Source of the DNA: Hydrogenovibrio crunogenus
GTDB taxonomy: Bacteria > Pseudomonadota > Gammaproteobacteria > Thiomicrospirales > Thiomicrospiraceae
Assembly (NCBI RefSeq): GCF_004786015.1
Contig: NZ_CP032096.1
Span: 930,001-994,000, forward strand
DNA length: 64,000 bases
Direction of reading: 5' to 3'
Below the pieces are notes generated by a model. It had not been told where the DNA came from and searched no databases. It saw only the letters and a program-made list of their open reading frames with translations. A program made the translations under genes and the position numbers. Shown here piece after piece: positions 33,944 through 44,566 of the stretch. The stretch's first letter is position 1, and the number at the start of each line of letters is the position of its first letter.

Positions 33944-35653
33944 ATGAATATTTTAATAAGATTGTTAAGTGGCATGATGTTGGCTCTAATGGCTGGGTGT
34001 GATAGTACACAAAAGGAAAGCCAAACCAGTTTGAATTCGAACTCAGGTGAGCATGTCGCCATCGACTTATTATCCAATCAAATACACAATAATAAAGCCG
34101 CTTATATTCCGGCTCAGTGTTATACCAAAACACGAAATAAGAGAGGACAGGTTCATAATCCTTGTTTTAGCTGTCACACGGTTGGGCAGGAACCTAACTA
34201 TATTGATGACTCTGCTTTTCAAATGGCTTATGACTTCAGAACTTATAGTCGTACCAATCGTTGGACTAACCTTTTTAAGGATCGTTCAGCCGTTGTTAAA
34301 GCAATCTCGGATGAGGATATTTTGAAATATGTTCGATCCTCGAATTATTTTGATGAAGAGGGAAATATTCGCTTGGCTTCTTTAGGTAAGCAGGTGCCTT
34401 CTGATTGGGATGTGAATCAAAATAAACGGTGGGATGGTTATGTACCGGATTGTTTTTTTAATTTTGATTCGGAAGGGTTTGATGTGACACCACAAGGGCA
34501 TGACAGTGGGTGGAGAGCGTTTGCTTACAGTCCATTTTTAGGAACGTTTTGGCCAACCAATGGCAGCGCTGATGATGTCTTGATTCGATTACCTGAAAGC
34601 ATGCGTCAAACAGAAGCAGGTCTTTATTCACGCATTGTCTATCGTTTGAATTTAGCCATTGTTGAAGCCATGATTACGCGAAAAAATATCGCCATTCCAG
34701 CAACCGATGAATCCGTCTATCAAGTGGATTTAAACCGAAATGGCGTTTTGGATATGGCTACCGAAGTGGTTTATCGGTGGGCGCCCACCAAAGGTCAAAA
34801 TATGTCTTATGTTGGAAAAGCAAAACAGCTTCAGAAAAAAGGCCGCATTCACCTTGCCGCAGGTTTGTATCCTGAAGGCACGGAGTTTCTCCATACGGTA
34901 CGGTATCTAAATGTGAATTCCGATCAAAAAATTGAATTAGCACCAAGGGTTAAAGAACTTCGTTACAGTTATAAGCAAAGCTGGAATAATTATTCTCAAC
35001 TGAACAGTGCGGCAATGGGAGAGGTAATTGAAGGTGACCAATTTCCAGACCGCCTAAGAACCATTACAGGCAATTCTGAAACCGGTGTTATCAACGGCTT
35101 AGGGTGGGTTTACCAAGGCTTTATTGAAGATCAATCGGGGCATTTGCGTCCACAAACGTATGAAGAAAGCATGAGTTGTATAGGATGCCACTCCGGGTTG
35201 AGCGTGACAGCGGACAGCAGTTTTGCCTTTTCTCGAAAGTTAGGGAGCTCTAATTTTCAGGCGGGTTGGTTTCACTGGTCTCAAAAAGGGCTTTCGGGTC
35301 TGAAAGAGCCGCAATGGAAAGATGGTCGTTGGGAATATACCCAATATCTTCTTGAAAATCATTCTGGGAATGAATTTCGAAACAATGAAGAGGTCAAAAA
35401 TAAATTCTTCGACTCGAAAGGCATCTTAAAACCGGCTGAGGTAGAAACGCTTCATCATGATATAGCGCATTTGTTAGAGCCTTCCACAGAAAGAGCATTA
35501 ACGCTGAACAAGGCTTATAAAGTGATAGTGGAAGAGCAAAGTTATATTTATGGACGAGAGCCACATGTGCTCCCTTTAAATGACACTGTTTGGGATATCA
35601 TTCCGGATGGAGAAACAACTGGGGTGGAGGCTCCAATTATCAAACCGCATTGA
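33944..35653 (+). CDS. Dihaem cytochrome c lipoprotein of unknown function
   Basis: A 569-residue exported protein. The N-terminal signal ends in a lipobox (LMAGC, Cys19), so it is anchored to a membrane facing the periplasm or outside. Two haem c motifs are visible, CFSCH at residue 74 and CIGCH at residue 412, far apart and likely in different domains. A DLNRNGVLDMATEVVYR segment resembles calcium-binding loops. I do not recognise the family. It lies directly after phoX behind two hairpins and is convergent with recN with only 14 bases between them. Confidence 0.75.
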   Translation: MNILIRLLSGMMLALMAGCDSTQKESQTSLNSNSGEHVAIDLLSNQIHNNKAAYIPAQCYTKTRNKRGQVHNPCFSCHTVGQEPNYIDDSAFQMAYDFRTYSRTNRWTNLFKDRSAVVKAISDEDILKYVRSSNYFDEEGNIRLASLGKQVPSDWDVNQNKRWDGYVPDCFFNFDSEGFDVTPQGHDSGWRAFAYSPFLGTFWPTNGSADDVLIRLPESMRQTEAGLYSRIVYRLNLAIVEAMITRKNIAIPATDESVYQVDLNRNGVLDMATEVVYRWAPTKGQNMSYVGKAKQLQKKGRIHLAAGLYPEGTEFLHTVRYLNVNSDQKIELAPRVKELRYSYKQSWNNYSQLNSAAMGEVIEGDQFPDRLRTITGNSETGVINGLGWVYQGFIEDQSGHLRPQTYEESMSCIGCHSGLSVTADSSFAFSRKLGSSNFQAGWFHWSQKGLSGLKEPQWKDGRWEYTQYLLENHSGNEFRNNEEVKNKFFDSKGILKPAEVETLHHDIAHLLEPSTERALTLNKAYKVIVEEQSYIYGREPHVLPLNDTVWDIIPDGETTGVEAPIIKPH

Positions 35654-35667
35654 GGTTGAAAAGGGGA

Positions 35668-37335
35668 CTAACGGTTAGATTGTGCCGTCTGTAGCATCTC
35701 TTCCGCATGTTTCAAGGTTTGTTCAGTGATTTTCATTCCTCCGAGCATGCGCGCTAATTCTTGCACGCGCTCTTCTGTTTGGAGTGCGATCACCTGAGTG
35801 GTGGTTTGGTCATTTTGGGTTTGTTTGCTGATGTTCAGCTGCTGATCACCATAGGCCGCTACTTGCGCGAGATGGGTGATCGAGAAGATTTGGCGGTGTC
35901 GTCCCAATTGTTGCATTTTTTGACCGACCACTTCAGCGATGCCGCCGCCAATGCCAACGTCGACTTCATCAAAAATCATCGACGGCAAGCTCGCCACCTC
36001 CGCACTCGCGACCTGTATAGCCAGACTGATTCGTGAAAGTTCCCCACCCGACGCAACTTTGGCAAGCGGTTGTAGTGGTTGGCCTTTATTGGCAGTCACT
36101 TTAAACTGGGTACTGTCTAATCCTAGGCGAGTCGCTTTGTCGGATGCTAGAACATCAATGGCAAACTGGCCGTTTTCCATACCGAGTGTTTGCATGGTTT
36201 CGGTCACGGTTTGACTGAGTTGTGAGGCGGCTTTTTGACGAGAAGCGGTTAGAGCTTCAGCGGCTTGATTAAACTCTGACCAGGCCTGGTCAATATTTTG
36301 TTTCAGCTGTTCAAGTGATTCGCCAGATTGCATTAAACCGGCCAAACTGGCTTGGATTTCTTGATGTTTGTTAATCAGGTTTTCCGGATCAAGCTGATAT
36401 TTTTTGGCCAAACCAAACAGCTCCGATAAACGTTCGTCGACCACTTGTAACCGTTCAGGGTCTAATTCGACCTGGTGGTTTTGTGATTGGATGTCATCGG
36501 CGACTTCCTGACATTCAATCTGAATGCTATTCAGCTGTTGCAAGACATCGGACAATTGTGGTGAAAATTCGCTGACTTTTTCGAGTTCAGAAATGGCATG
36601 GCTGAGTTTTTCAGTGACACCGCCATCGCCTTCTAGGATGTCATAGGCGGTAAAGACCGATTGCTTGATTTCATTGGCGTGCGACAAACTGTTTTGTTCT
36701 TCCGACAACGCTTCAAATTCATCTGCTTGCGGCTGAACTTTGTCGAATTCTTGTTGCTGAAAGCTCAGCAGTTCAATTTTGCTTTGGCGGTCTGTTTGGT
36801 CATTGAGCAACGTTTGGTATTCTTGATTGAGTTTTTGCCAGGCCTGGTAGGCTTTCTCCGTCTCATTCAGTAAGGCGTCATGTTGAGCGTAAGCATCTAA
36901 AAGCTCCAATTGCTTACTGGTATGCATCAGCGATTGGTGCTCGTGCTGACCATGAATATCAATCAAGAGACTGCTCAGCATCTTTAACTGTGAAACCGAG
37001 GCGGGTAAACCATTAATGTAGGCTTTTGAACGTCCTTCTGACGTCAGTGTACGACGCAACAAACATTCATTGTCTTCATCCAATTCATTCTCTGCCAACC
37101 AGGCCTGAACTTGTGGCAGATTGGTAATATCAAAATCGGCGGTAATGTCCGCTTTTAAGGTGCCATGGCGCACCAAACTGCTGTCGGCTCTTTCGCCTAG
37201 CGCCAGCCCTAAGGCATCGAGTAAAATCGATTTTCCGGCACCGGTTTCCCCGGTTAAGGTGGTGAACCCTGTGTCAAAGTTGAGTTGAAGTTTTTCGATA
37301 AGAGCAAGATTTTGAATCGACAATTCTTGTAGCAT
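35668..37335 (-). CDS. recN: DNA repair protein RecN
   Basis: RecN is an SMC-like ATPase that helps repair double-strand breaks. The 555-residue protein has Walker A in TGETGAGKSILLDALGLALG, a long coiled coil around residues 160-370, the ABC signature SGGELSRISLA and Walker B MIFDEVDVGIGG. The start MLQELSIQNLALIEK is standard. It is 42 bases downstream of nadK, forming a nadK-recN operon as in many gammaproteobacteria. Two exact copies of CCAGGCCTGG lie within it, plus a one-mismatch copy at 37099. Confidence 0.96.
   Translation of the reverse strand: MLQELSIQNLALIEKLQLNFDTGFTTLTGETGAGKSILLDALGLALGERADSSLVRHGTLKADITADFDITNLPQVQAWLAENELDEDNECLLRRTLTSEGRSKAYINGLPASVSQLKMLSSLLIDIHGQHEHQSLMHTSKQLELLDAYAQHDALLNETEKAYQAWQKLNQEYQTLLNDQTDRQSKIELLSFQQQEFDKVQPQADEFEALSEEQNSLSHANEIKQSVFTAYDILEGDGGVTEKLSHAISELEKVSEFSPQLSDVLQQLNSIQIECQEVADDIQSQNHQVELDPERLQVVDERLSELFGLAKKYQLDPENLINKHQEIQASLAGLMQSGESLEQLKQNIDQAWSEFNQAAEALTASRQKAASQLSQTVTETMQTLGMENGQFAIDVLASDKATRLGLDSTQFKVTANKGQPLQPLAKVASGGELSRISLAIQVASAEVASLPSMIFDEVDVGIGGGIAEVVGQKMQQLGRHRQIFSITHLAQVAAYGDQQLNISKQTQNDQTTTQVIALQTEERVQELARMLGGMKITEQTLKHAEEMLQTAQSNR
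36280..36289. repeat. CCAGGCCTGG palindrome inside recN (first)
   Basis: An exact copy of the recurrent palindrome in recN coding sequence, extended to GACCAGGCCTGGTC, a perfect 14-base palindrome. Confidence 0.85.
36838..36847. repeat. CCAGGCCTGG palindrome inside recN (second)
   Basis: A second exact copy in recN, 558 bases from the first, in the coiled-coil region where a Gln-Ala-Trp is encoded on the minus strand. Confidence 0.85.
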
Positions 37336-37377
37336 ACAGTTCTCAAAATTCGTTGGCCGGAAGACGCGCTTTTTTCA

Positions 37378-38253
37378 TTAAAGTTTTTGACCCCAATTCA
37401 GTTTCGCACGCAGTAATTCATAATGATCATGGTTTTTAGGATGCACCATTTTAATGAAGTTAGGGTGGCGTGTCACATAGGTTTCGTGTTTGGCTTCAAT
37501 TTGAAAGGTCACTTGACCATCACAAATAATCGATGCTGTGCCACTACAGTTATCATGCGGACGAATTAAAATTTCGCTGTCACCCGAAACCACGACTGGA
37601 CGGTTGCTCATCGTATGGGGGTTAATCGATACCAGTGTCATAGCGTTAAGACCCGGGTCAACGATGGGACCGCCTGCAGACAACGAATAAGCGGTTGATC
37701 CGGTTGGCGTGGCGATAATCAACCCATCAGAACGTTGACTGTTCAAAAAACGATTGTCGACAAAGGTTTCGAATTCAATCATACGTGGCGAGTCATTTTT
37801 GTGTAAAACGACATCGTTGAACGCGACTTCATCAAATAAGGTTTCGCCATCTTTTTTAATGAGCACATGCAGCAGTGTTCTTTCTTCACAGGTGTAATCA
37901 TCGGCAAGCACTTCGTCCAGCGTGACCATCATCGTATCAGGGGAAACATCTGCTAAGAATCCTAAGCGCCCTAAATTGACGCCGAGAATAGGGATGTTGT
38001 AATCGACGATACACCGAGCGACGTCCAGAAAAGTGCCATCACCGCCCACGACAACGGCAAAATCAATTTCTTTCATGAGTGCATCTCGTTCTAAGCGCTC
38101 TATGCCATAACGCTCGATAGGGAAGTCGGCACAAGACCGTTGATCTAATATGACCTTTTTCTGCTTCTTTTGAAAATATAAAATCAGTTTATCAATCAAA
38201 TCCCATGATTGAATGCCGCTGTATTTACCAAAAATACCGATTTTATTAAACAT
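37378..38253 (-). CDS. nadK: NAD kinase
   Basis: NAD kinase phosphorylates NAD to NADP. The 291-residue protein has the nucleotide-binding motif VVGGDGTFLDVAR, the NAD-binding NDVVLHKNDSPRM and the family signature DGLIIATPTGSTAYSLSAGG. It lies divergent from hrcA, sharing the 187-base gap with it, and is followed by recN on the same strand. Length fits bacterial NadK. Confidence 0.97.
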   Translation of the reverse strand: MFNKIGIFGKYSGIQSWDLIDKLILYFQKKQKKVILDQRSCADFPIERYGIERLERDALMKEIDFAVVVGGDGTFLDVARCIVDYNIPILGVNLGRLGFLADVSPDTMMVTLDEVLADDYTCEERTLLHVLIKKDGETLFDEVAFNDVVLHKNDSPRMIEFETFVDNRFLNSQRSDGLIIATPTGSTAYSLSAGGPIVDPGLNAMTLVSINPHTMSNRPVVVSGDSEILIRPHDNCSGTASIICDGQVTFQIEAKHETYVTRHPNFIKMVHPKNHDHYELLRAKLNWGQKL

Positions 38254-38310
38254 GGACCGATTCCTTGATGCTTTGCCTATCGTGTTTTAAACAGGATTTG
38301 CTTAAGTCTG

Positions 38311-38339
38311 CTTGAAAATTAAAAAATTGTTCCCATAAT
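38311..38339 (+). promoter_or_regulatory. Sigma-32 type promoter of hrcA
   Basis: CTTGAAA (38311-38317) is a perfect sigma-32 -35 element and CCCATAAT (38332-38339) fits the -10 consensus, 14 bases away. It lies about 100 bases before the hrcA ATG. No CIRCE repeat was seen in this gap. Confidence 0.75.
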
Positions 38340-38440
38340 ACTGATAACTTCGTGCCAAATAGTCAACTGAGAAAACCATTTAATTCTGATTATTGGGCGT
38401 ATAACAAACAATAACGCAGTAACCTAATATAAGTCTGATT

Positions 38441-39469
38441 ATGAATTTAAATGATCGTTCGCAATTACTTTTTAAGCACTTGATGGCATTATACCTAAAT
38501 GATGGAAAGCCTGTCGGGTCATCCGTGCTCGCTAAATTGCCGGATGTTTCAGTCAGTTCTGCCACGGTTCGTAATGTCATGTCGGATTTGGAAAAAATGG
38601 GCTTGATTCATTCCCCTCATACTTCTGCAGGGCGAGTACCGACAGATCATGGTTTTCGCGTATTTGTCGATTCTATCTTGACGGTACAGCCTTTAAACTC
38701 CTCTTTAACACAAGAAATTCAGCGCGGATTTACTCAAGCACAAACGCAAGAAGAATTGCTGGGCTCGGCATCCAATATCCTTTCTGGATTAACGGGGATG
38801 GCAAGTTTGGTGATGTTGCCGAATCAAGAGCAAGAAACGTTACGTCATATTGATTTCGTTAAACTGAATAACAAGCGTGTATTGGTCGTTTTGGTTTTAA
38901 ATGATCAGGATGTGCAAAATCGAATTATTGAGTTTGAAGAAGATGTTTCTTCGTCTCAACTCATTCAAGCGGCTAATTATTTGAATGAGCATTTCGCCGG
39001 ACGCCATTTGTCAGAGGTGAAAAAAATGCTGGTAGAACGCTTGGATGAGTTACGTAGAACAATGGACGCTTTGATGCTGTCGATTGTTGAAGCGACGGAT
39101 CAGGTCATTGAACAAAAGATGCAGAAGAGTGCGCCTTATTTCGTCTCAGGCAAAACCAACTTACTCAATTACGATGAATTGGCGGATGCAGAAAAACTGA
39201 AAGCACTGTTCCATTCTTTTGAAGAGCACTCTGATATGTTGGGGTTGCTCAATAAGAGTATGCAGGCCAATGGCGTTCAGGTTTTCATTGGCAGTGAATG
39301 TGGTAATGAAACCTATCAAAACTGCAGTGTGATTACCACGCCTTATGAGCGAGAAGGTGAAGTGATGGGGGTGCTGGGCGTGGTGGGCCCCAGCCGAATG
39401 CCGTATGACAAAATCGTACCTAAAGTCGATATGACTGCTCGAATCTTAAGCTCCTTGCTGAAAAAATAA
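38441..39469 (+). CDS. hrcA: Heat-inducible transcription repressor HrcA
   Basis: HrcA represses heat-shock genes by binding CIRCE elements with the help of GroEL. The 342-residue protein has an N-terminal winged helix (DRSQLLFKHLMALYLNDGKP, SSATVRNVMSDLEKMG, SPHTSAGRVPTDHGFRVFVD) and a GAF-like middle domain. The gene is directly before grpE-dnaK-dnaJ, the usual order hrcA-grpE-dnaK-dnaJ. It ends with a strong terminator. Confidence 0.96.
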   Translation: MNLNDRSQLLFKHLMALYLNDGKPVGSSVLAKLPDVSVSSATVRNVMSDLEKMGLIHSPHTSAGRVPTDHGFRVFVDSILTVQPLNSSLTQEIQRGFTQAQTQEELLGSASNILSGLTGMASLVMLPNQEQETLRHIDFVKLNNKRVLVVLVLNDQDVQNRIIEFEEDVSSSQLIQAANYLNEHFAGRHLSEVKKMLVERLDELRRTMDALMLSIVEATDQVIEQKMQKSAPYFVSGKTNLLNYDELADAEKLKALFHSFEEHSDMLGLLNKSMQANGVQVFIGSECGNETYQNCSVITTPYEREGEVMGVLGVVGPSRMPYDKIVPKVDMTARILSSLLKK

Positions 39470-39493
39470 ACCGCCAGGCCTGGCGGTTTTTTT
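39466..39493 (+). terminator. Terminator of hrcA built on CCAGGCCTGG
   Basis: AAACCGCCAGG and CCTGGCGGTTT form a perfect palindrome with the core at 39474-39483, followed by eight T. It separates hrcA from grpE. Confidence 0.9.
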
Positions 39494-39531
39494 TGATTGT
39501 AAATTTTTTTATAAAAAAACTGACTTTTTGG

Positions 39532-39559
39532 GTTGAATCCCCAAAATGCGTCCTTATAA
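39532..39559 (+). promoter_or_regulatory. Sigma-32-like promoter of grpE
   Basis: GTTGAAT (39532-39538) and CCTTATAA (39552-39559) are 13 bases apart and match the promoter seen before dnaK (CTTGAAT-N13-CCTTATAT). It lies 40 bases before the grpE ATG. Confidence 0.6.
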
Positions 39560-39598
39560 ACCTCGTGATTTAAAATTATCATATTCTGGAGATTTTTT

Positions 39599-40159
39599 AT
39601 GTCTGATAACAAGACAGAACTTAATGAAGAACAACACAATGCAACGGCTGAAGGGGAAGTATCAGAAGAAACGCATCAAGCAGAGGATGCGGTTGAACAT
39701 GACCTAGAAGCCATGCTGGAAGAAGCAAAAAAAGAGGCGGAATCTCAAAAAGAATTGGCGCTGAGAACGTTGGCGGATATGGAAAATTTAAAACGCCGCA
39801 CACGCATGGATGTTGAAAGCGCCCATAAGTTCGCTCTGGAAAAATTTGTCAATGAGTTGCTACCGGTTTTGGATTCTATGGAAATGGGATTGGACGCATC
39901 TTCAAAAGAAGATGTAACGGTTGACAGTATCCGTGAAGGGTTGGATATGACCTTTAAGCAATTCCTGGATGTGATGCAAAAGTTCAATGTTGAACGTGTC
40001 AACCCAGCAGGTGAGAAGTTTGACCCACAATTGCATGAAGCCATGACGATGATTCCATCACCGGATCATGATTCACAAATGGTCATTGAAGTTTTCCAAA
40101 AAGGCTATGTGTTAAATGACCGTCTGGTTCGTCCGGCACGCGTTGTGGTCGCTGAATAA
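39599..40159 (+). CDS. grpE: Nucleotide exchange factor GrpE
   Basis: GrpE releases ADP from DnaK. The 186-residue protein has an acidic N-terminal region, a long helix (EEAKKEAESQKELALRTLAD, then MENLKRRTRMDVE) and the C-terminal beta domain with NVERVNPAGEKFDPQLHEAM, which is the family signature region. TTCTGGAGATTTTTT precedes the ATG. It has its own heat-shock-like promoter. Confidence 0.97.
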   Translation: MSDNKTELNEEQHNATAEGEVSEETHQAEDAVEHDLEAMLEEAKKEAESQKELALRTLADMENLKRRTRMDVESAHKFALEKFVNELLPVLDSMEMGLDASSKEDVTVDSIREGLDMTFKQFLDVMQKFNVERVNPAGEKFDPQLHEAMTMIPSPDHDSQMVIEVFQKGYVLNDRLVRPARVVVAE

Positions 40160-40196
40160 AAAATCTTAAAAAATACGAAAAAAGTTGTAAGAAAGC

Positions 40197-40224
40197 CTTG
40201 AATAATAAATCAACCGCCTTATAT
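40197..40224 (+). promoter_or_regulatory. Sigma-32-like promoter of dnaK
   Basis: CTTGAAT (40197-40203), 13 bases, CCTTATAT (40217-40224). The -35 is a near-perfect sigma-32 match. It lies about 75 bases before the dnaK ATG. Confidence 0.7.
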
Positions 40225-40299
40225 ACAACGTAACGTTAAAAGTTTTAATTAAAGTTAAAAATATCTCGCCTAGTCTGGCGATGAAATTTGGAGAAAATT

Positions 40300-42216
40300 A
40301 TGGGAAAAATTATCGGGATTGACTTAGGGACAACAAACTCATGTGTCGCAGTCATGGAAGGAAAAGAAACAAAAGTAATTCCTAACGCAGAAGGGGCTCG
40401 TACAACACCTTCTATTGTTGCTTATGCTGATGATGGTGAAGTATTAGTAGGGGATTCTGCAAAACGTCAAGCAGTGACGAACCCGGAAAACACTTTGTTT
40501 GCTATCAAGCGTCTGATCGGTCGTCGTGCTGATGATGCAGTCGTTGAAAAAGATAAGGACATGGTGTCTTACAAAATCATTTCAGCAGACAATGGCGATG
40601 CATGGGTGCAGGTAGGTGATAAAAAACTTTCTCCACAGGAAGTATCTGCTCGTACCTTGATGAAAATGAAGAAAACTGCAGAAGATTATTTAGGTCATGA
40701 AGTGACAGAAGCGGTTATCACGGTTCCGGCTTATTTTAATGACTCTCAGCGTCAAGCAACGAAAGATGCAGGTAAAATCGCGGGTCTAGAAGTTAAACGT
40801 ATCATCAACGAGCCAACGGCAGCGGCATTGGCTTATGGTATGGATAAAGTCAAAGCGGATAGCAAAATCGCGGTTTACGATTTAGGTGGGGGGACATTCG
40901 ATATCTCAATCATCGAAGTGGCTGACTTAGATGGTGAAAAGCAAGTTGAAGTTTTATCAACCAATGGGGACACTTTCTTAGGGGGTGAAGACTTCGATAA
41001 CGTAATCGTAGATTACATCGCAACCGAATTTAAGAAAGATCAAAATGTTGACTTGAAGCTGGATAAATTGGCACTTCAACGTGTTCGTGAAGCGGCTGAG
41101 AAAGCAAAAATTGAACTTTCTTCACGTGAGCAAACAGACATTAACTTGCCATATGTAACGGCTGATGCAACGGGACCTAAGCATTTGAACATGAAAATCA
41201 CCCGTGCGAAGTTCGAGTCGCTAATTGAAGGGTTGGTTCAACGTTCTATCGATCCTTGTAAGACAGCACTTAAAGATGCTGGTTTATCAGCTTCTGAAAT
41301 TGATGATGTTATTTTGGTTGGTGGTTCAACGCGTGTTCCAATGGTTCAGGCAGCGGTTAAAGAATTTTTCGGTAAAGAACCTCGTAAAGACGTTAACCCG
41401 GATGAAGCCGTGGCAATGGGTGCCGCAATTCAAGGGGGTGTCTTATCAGGTGATGTGAACGACGTTCTTCTATTAGACGTAACGCCTTTATCTCTAGGGA
41501 TTGAGACAATGGGTGGCGTGATGACGAAGTTGATCGAGAAAAACACGACTATTCCGACACGTAAGTCACAAACGTTCTCGACAGCGGAAGATAATCAGTC
41601 AGCAGTAACCATTCACGTGCTTCAAGGTGAGCGTGAAATGTCATCAGGGAACAAGTCCTTAGGTCAGTTCAACCTAGATGAAATTCCACCTGCACCACGT
41701 GGTACGCCACAAATCGAAGTAACATTCGATATTGATGCGAACGGTATCTTAAATGTTTCTGCGAAAGATAAAGCGACGAACAAAGAGCAACACATCACGA
41801 TCCAAGCTTCATCAGGTCTATCTGAAGATGAGATCGAAGCAATGGTTAAAGATGCTGAAGCGCATGCTGCTGAAGATGCGAAACTGAAAGAGTTGGTTGA
41901 AGCGCGTAACCAAGCGGATGCGATGGTTCACGGCACCAAAAAGCTTTTAGATGAGCAAGGTGACGGGGTTGAAGCTTCTGAAAAAGAAGCCATTGAAAAA
42001 GCGATTGCGGACCTGGAAGAAGCCATTAAAGGCGATGACAAGGCGGTTATCGATGAGAAAACTCAAGCGCTGGCGACAGCAAGTCAAAAACTGGCTGAAA
42101 AAGCGTACGCTCAACCAGGTGCTGATGCGGGTGCTGAACAGCAAGGTTCTGCAAACAATGCCGACGATGACATCGTCGATGCCGAGTTTGAAGAAGTAAA
42201 CGACGACAAAAAATAA
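40300..42216 (+). CDS. dnaK: Chaperone DnaK (Hsp70)
   Basis: DnaK is the main Hsp70 chaperone. From the ATG at 40300 it has 638 residues. It begins [20 protein letters not shown], has the ATPase motifs [20 protein letters not shown] and [16 protein letters not shown], the [13 protein letters not shown]-like segment (here [14 protein letters not shown]), and the C-terminal [30 protein letters not shown] precedes this ATG; a TTG four codons upstream is not needed. A hairpin terminator follows at 42264. Confidence 0.98.
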   Translation: MGKIIGIDLGTTNSCVAVMEGKETKVIPNAEGARTTPSIVAYADDGEVLVGDSAKRQAVTNPENTLFAIKRLIGRRADDAVVEKDKDMVSYKIISADNGDAWVQVGDKKLSPQEVSARTLMKMKKTAEDYLGHEVTEAVITVPAYFNDSQRQATKDAGKIAGLEVKRIINEPTAAALAYGMDKVKADSKIAVYDLGGGTFDISIIEVADLDGEKQVEVLSTNGDTFLGGEDFDNVIVDYIATEFKKDQNVDLKLDKLALQRVREAAEKAKIELSSREQTDINLPYVTADATGPKHLNMKITRAKFESLIEGLVQRSIDPCKTALKDAGLSASEIDDVILVGGSTRVPMVQAAVKEFFGKEPRKDVNPDEAVAMGAAIQGGVLSGDVNDVLLLDVTPLSLGIETMGGVMTKLIEKNTTIPTRKSQTFSTAEDNQSAVTIHVLQGEREMSSGNKSLGQFNLDEIPPAPRGTPQIEVTFDIDANGILNVSAKDKATNKEQHITIQASSGLSEDEIEAMVKDAEAHAAEDAKLKELVEARNQADAMVHGTKKLLDEQGDGVEASEKEAIEKAIADLEEAIKGDDKAVIDEKTQALATASQKLAEKAYAQPGADAGAEQQGSANNADDDIVDAEFEEVNDDKK

Positions 42217-42263
42217 TTCTTTTACGGGTTAAAAGTGTATTGATTGTCAAAATCGGTATAATT

Positions 42264-42293
42264 CGGGCAATTCTTCGGGATTGCCCGTTTTTA
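42264..42293 (+). terminator. Terminator of dnaK
   Basis: CGGGCAAT (42264-42271) pairs with ATTGCCCG (42280-42287) around TCTTCGGG, followed by TTTTTA. dnaJ therefore likely has read-through or its own promoter. Confidence 0.88.
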
Positions 42294-42357
42294 TATGTTC
42301 CATCAATGAATGAATTACGATTCAAAAGAGTATTGTGACCTTGTTAACGTTTAAAAA

Positions 42358-42378
42358 ATGACCAGGCCTGGCTTTTTT
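42358..42378 (+). terminator. CCAGGCCTGG palindrome with T-run between dnaK and dnaJ
   Basis: The exact palindrome at 42362-42371 is followed by CTTTTTTA. The stem is only ten bases and has no loop of its own, so it is a weak terminator, second in line after the dnaK hairpin. Confidence 0.55.
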
Positions 42379-42451
42379 ATGACGCATAACCTTTCGTGAT
42401 CATATTGTTTTGAATACTAATTTTAAAAAAGATCAAAAGAAATAAACCGTT

Positions 42452-43615
42452 ATGAGCAAAAGAGATTATTACGAAATTCTAGAAGTTTCTGCCACTGCGT
42501 CAGAAGGGGAAATCAAAAAAGCCTATCGTAAATTGGCGATGCGCTATCACCCAGATCGCAACCCAGACAATAAAGAAGCGGAAGATAAGTTCAAAGAAGC
42601 CTCTGAAGCTTATGAAGTATTATCCGATGCACAGAAACGTCAGGCTTATGATCAATTTGGTCATGCCGGCGTGGATGGCAGCGCTGGACAAGGTGGCTTC
42701 GGTGGCGGAGGTTTCGCGGATTTCGGTGATATCTTTGGTGATATCTTCGGTGGTGGTTTTGGAGGCGGTCATCGTGGGCCGCAACCAGGAAATGATTTAC
42801 AGTATGAACTTGAAGTTTCGTTAGAAGATGCGGTGGCCGGCACGACGGTCGATGTTCGTATTCCAACCAAAGAGTTGTGTGAAAGTTGTGATGGCAGTGG
42901 TGCAGAACCTGGATCTGACGTTCAAACTTGTCCTACTTGTCAAGGTATTGGGCAAGTTCGCGTTCAACAAGGATTCTTTGCGGTTTCTCGTACCTGTCCA
43001 AACTGTCATGGTACGGGGAAACTGATTAAAACACCTTGTAAAGCCTGTCGAGGAGAGGGATATAAGCACAGCAGCAAAACCCTTTCTGTTAAGATTCCGG
43101 CGGGTGTCGATAATGGCGACCGTATTCGCTTGCAAGGAGAAGGGGAAGCAGGAGAGCCAGGCGCTCCACACGGAGATTTGTACGTTCGTATTCGTGTGAA
43201 AGAGCATGAGATCTTTCAGCGTGATGGTAATACGCTGTTCTGCGATATGCCGCTTTCGTTTGCAACGGCAACTCTGGGGGGCACGATGGATGTTCCGACA
43301 TTGAGTGGCAAAGCGAATCTGAAAATTCCTGCAGGAACGCAATCAGGTCAACGTTTTAAATTGGCTGGTAAGGGCGTGAAATCGGTACGTTCAGCACATG
43401 TGGGCGATATGATTGTTGAAGTGCATATTGAAACCCCAGTGAAATTGACGGCTGAGCAGAAAGAGCTGCTAAAAGCATTTGACGAAAGTTTGCAAGGTAA
43501 GCATCATAAACAGCATAGTCCTAAAACGCATAGCTTTTTCGACTCGGTTAAAGCCTTCTTTAAAGGTGATGACGAAGATGATAGCAAAGATAAAAAAGAT
43601 GGGCCTTGGAACTAA
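42452..43615 (+). CDS. dnaJ: Chaperone DnaJ (Hsp40)
   Basis: DnaJ stimulates DnaK ATPase and delivers clients. The 387-residue protein has a J domain with the essential YHPDRNPD motif, a Gly/Phe-rich linker (about 75-110), four zinc repeats ([32 protein letters not shown]) and a C-terminal substrate domain. The tail is acidic and Lys-rich. A dapB gene follows after 13 bases and is likely co-transcribed. Confidence 0.97.
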   Translation: MSKRDYYEILEVSATASEGEIKKAYRKLAMRYHPDRNPDNKEAEDKFKEASEAYEVLSDAQKRQAYDQFGHAGVDGSAGQGGFGGGGFADFGDIFGDIFGGGFGGGHRGPQPGNDLQYELEVSLEDAVAGTTVDVRIPTKELCESCDGSGAEPGSDVQTCPTCQGIGQVRVQQGFFAVSRTCPNCHGTGKLIKTPCKACRGEGYKHSSKTLSVKIPAGVDNGDRIRLQGEGEAGEPGAPHGDLYVRIRVKEHEIFQRDGNTLFCDMPLSFATATLGGTMDVPTLSGKANLKIPAGTQSGQRFKLAGKGVKSVRSAHVGDMIVEVHIETPVKLTAEQKELLKAFDESLQGKHHKQHSPKTHSFFDSVKAFFKGDDEDDSKDKKDGPWN

Positions 43616-43619
43616 TTAG

Positions 43620-44429
<810 letters not shown>

Positions 44430-44448
44430 TCGTTTTTTCAGTTAACTT

Positions 44449-44486
44449 TCAAAAAAGGCGTTCATATTAATGAGCGCCTTTTTTAT
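44449..44486 (+). terminator. Terminator of dapB
   Basis: AAAAAAGGCG (44451-44460) pairs with CGCCTTTTTT (44475-44484) around a 14-base loop containing TTCATATTAATGAG, with a T-rich tail. Confidence 0.9.
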
Positions 44487-44566
44487 TTGGGTCAAATTAA
44501 GCATAAAAAAATATTGATAGAGTAAAATGACATCATTCCCACTTCATTGCATAAGAGTAAGCAGTC

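Noticed and set aside
42821-43342. A 173-codon minus-strand open frame inside dnaJ
   Set aside because: It lies antisense to the highly conserved zinc region of dnaJ and shows no family motif.
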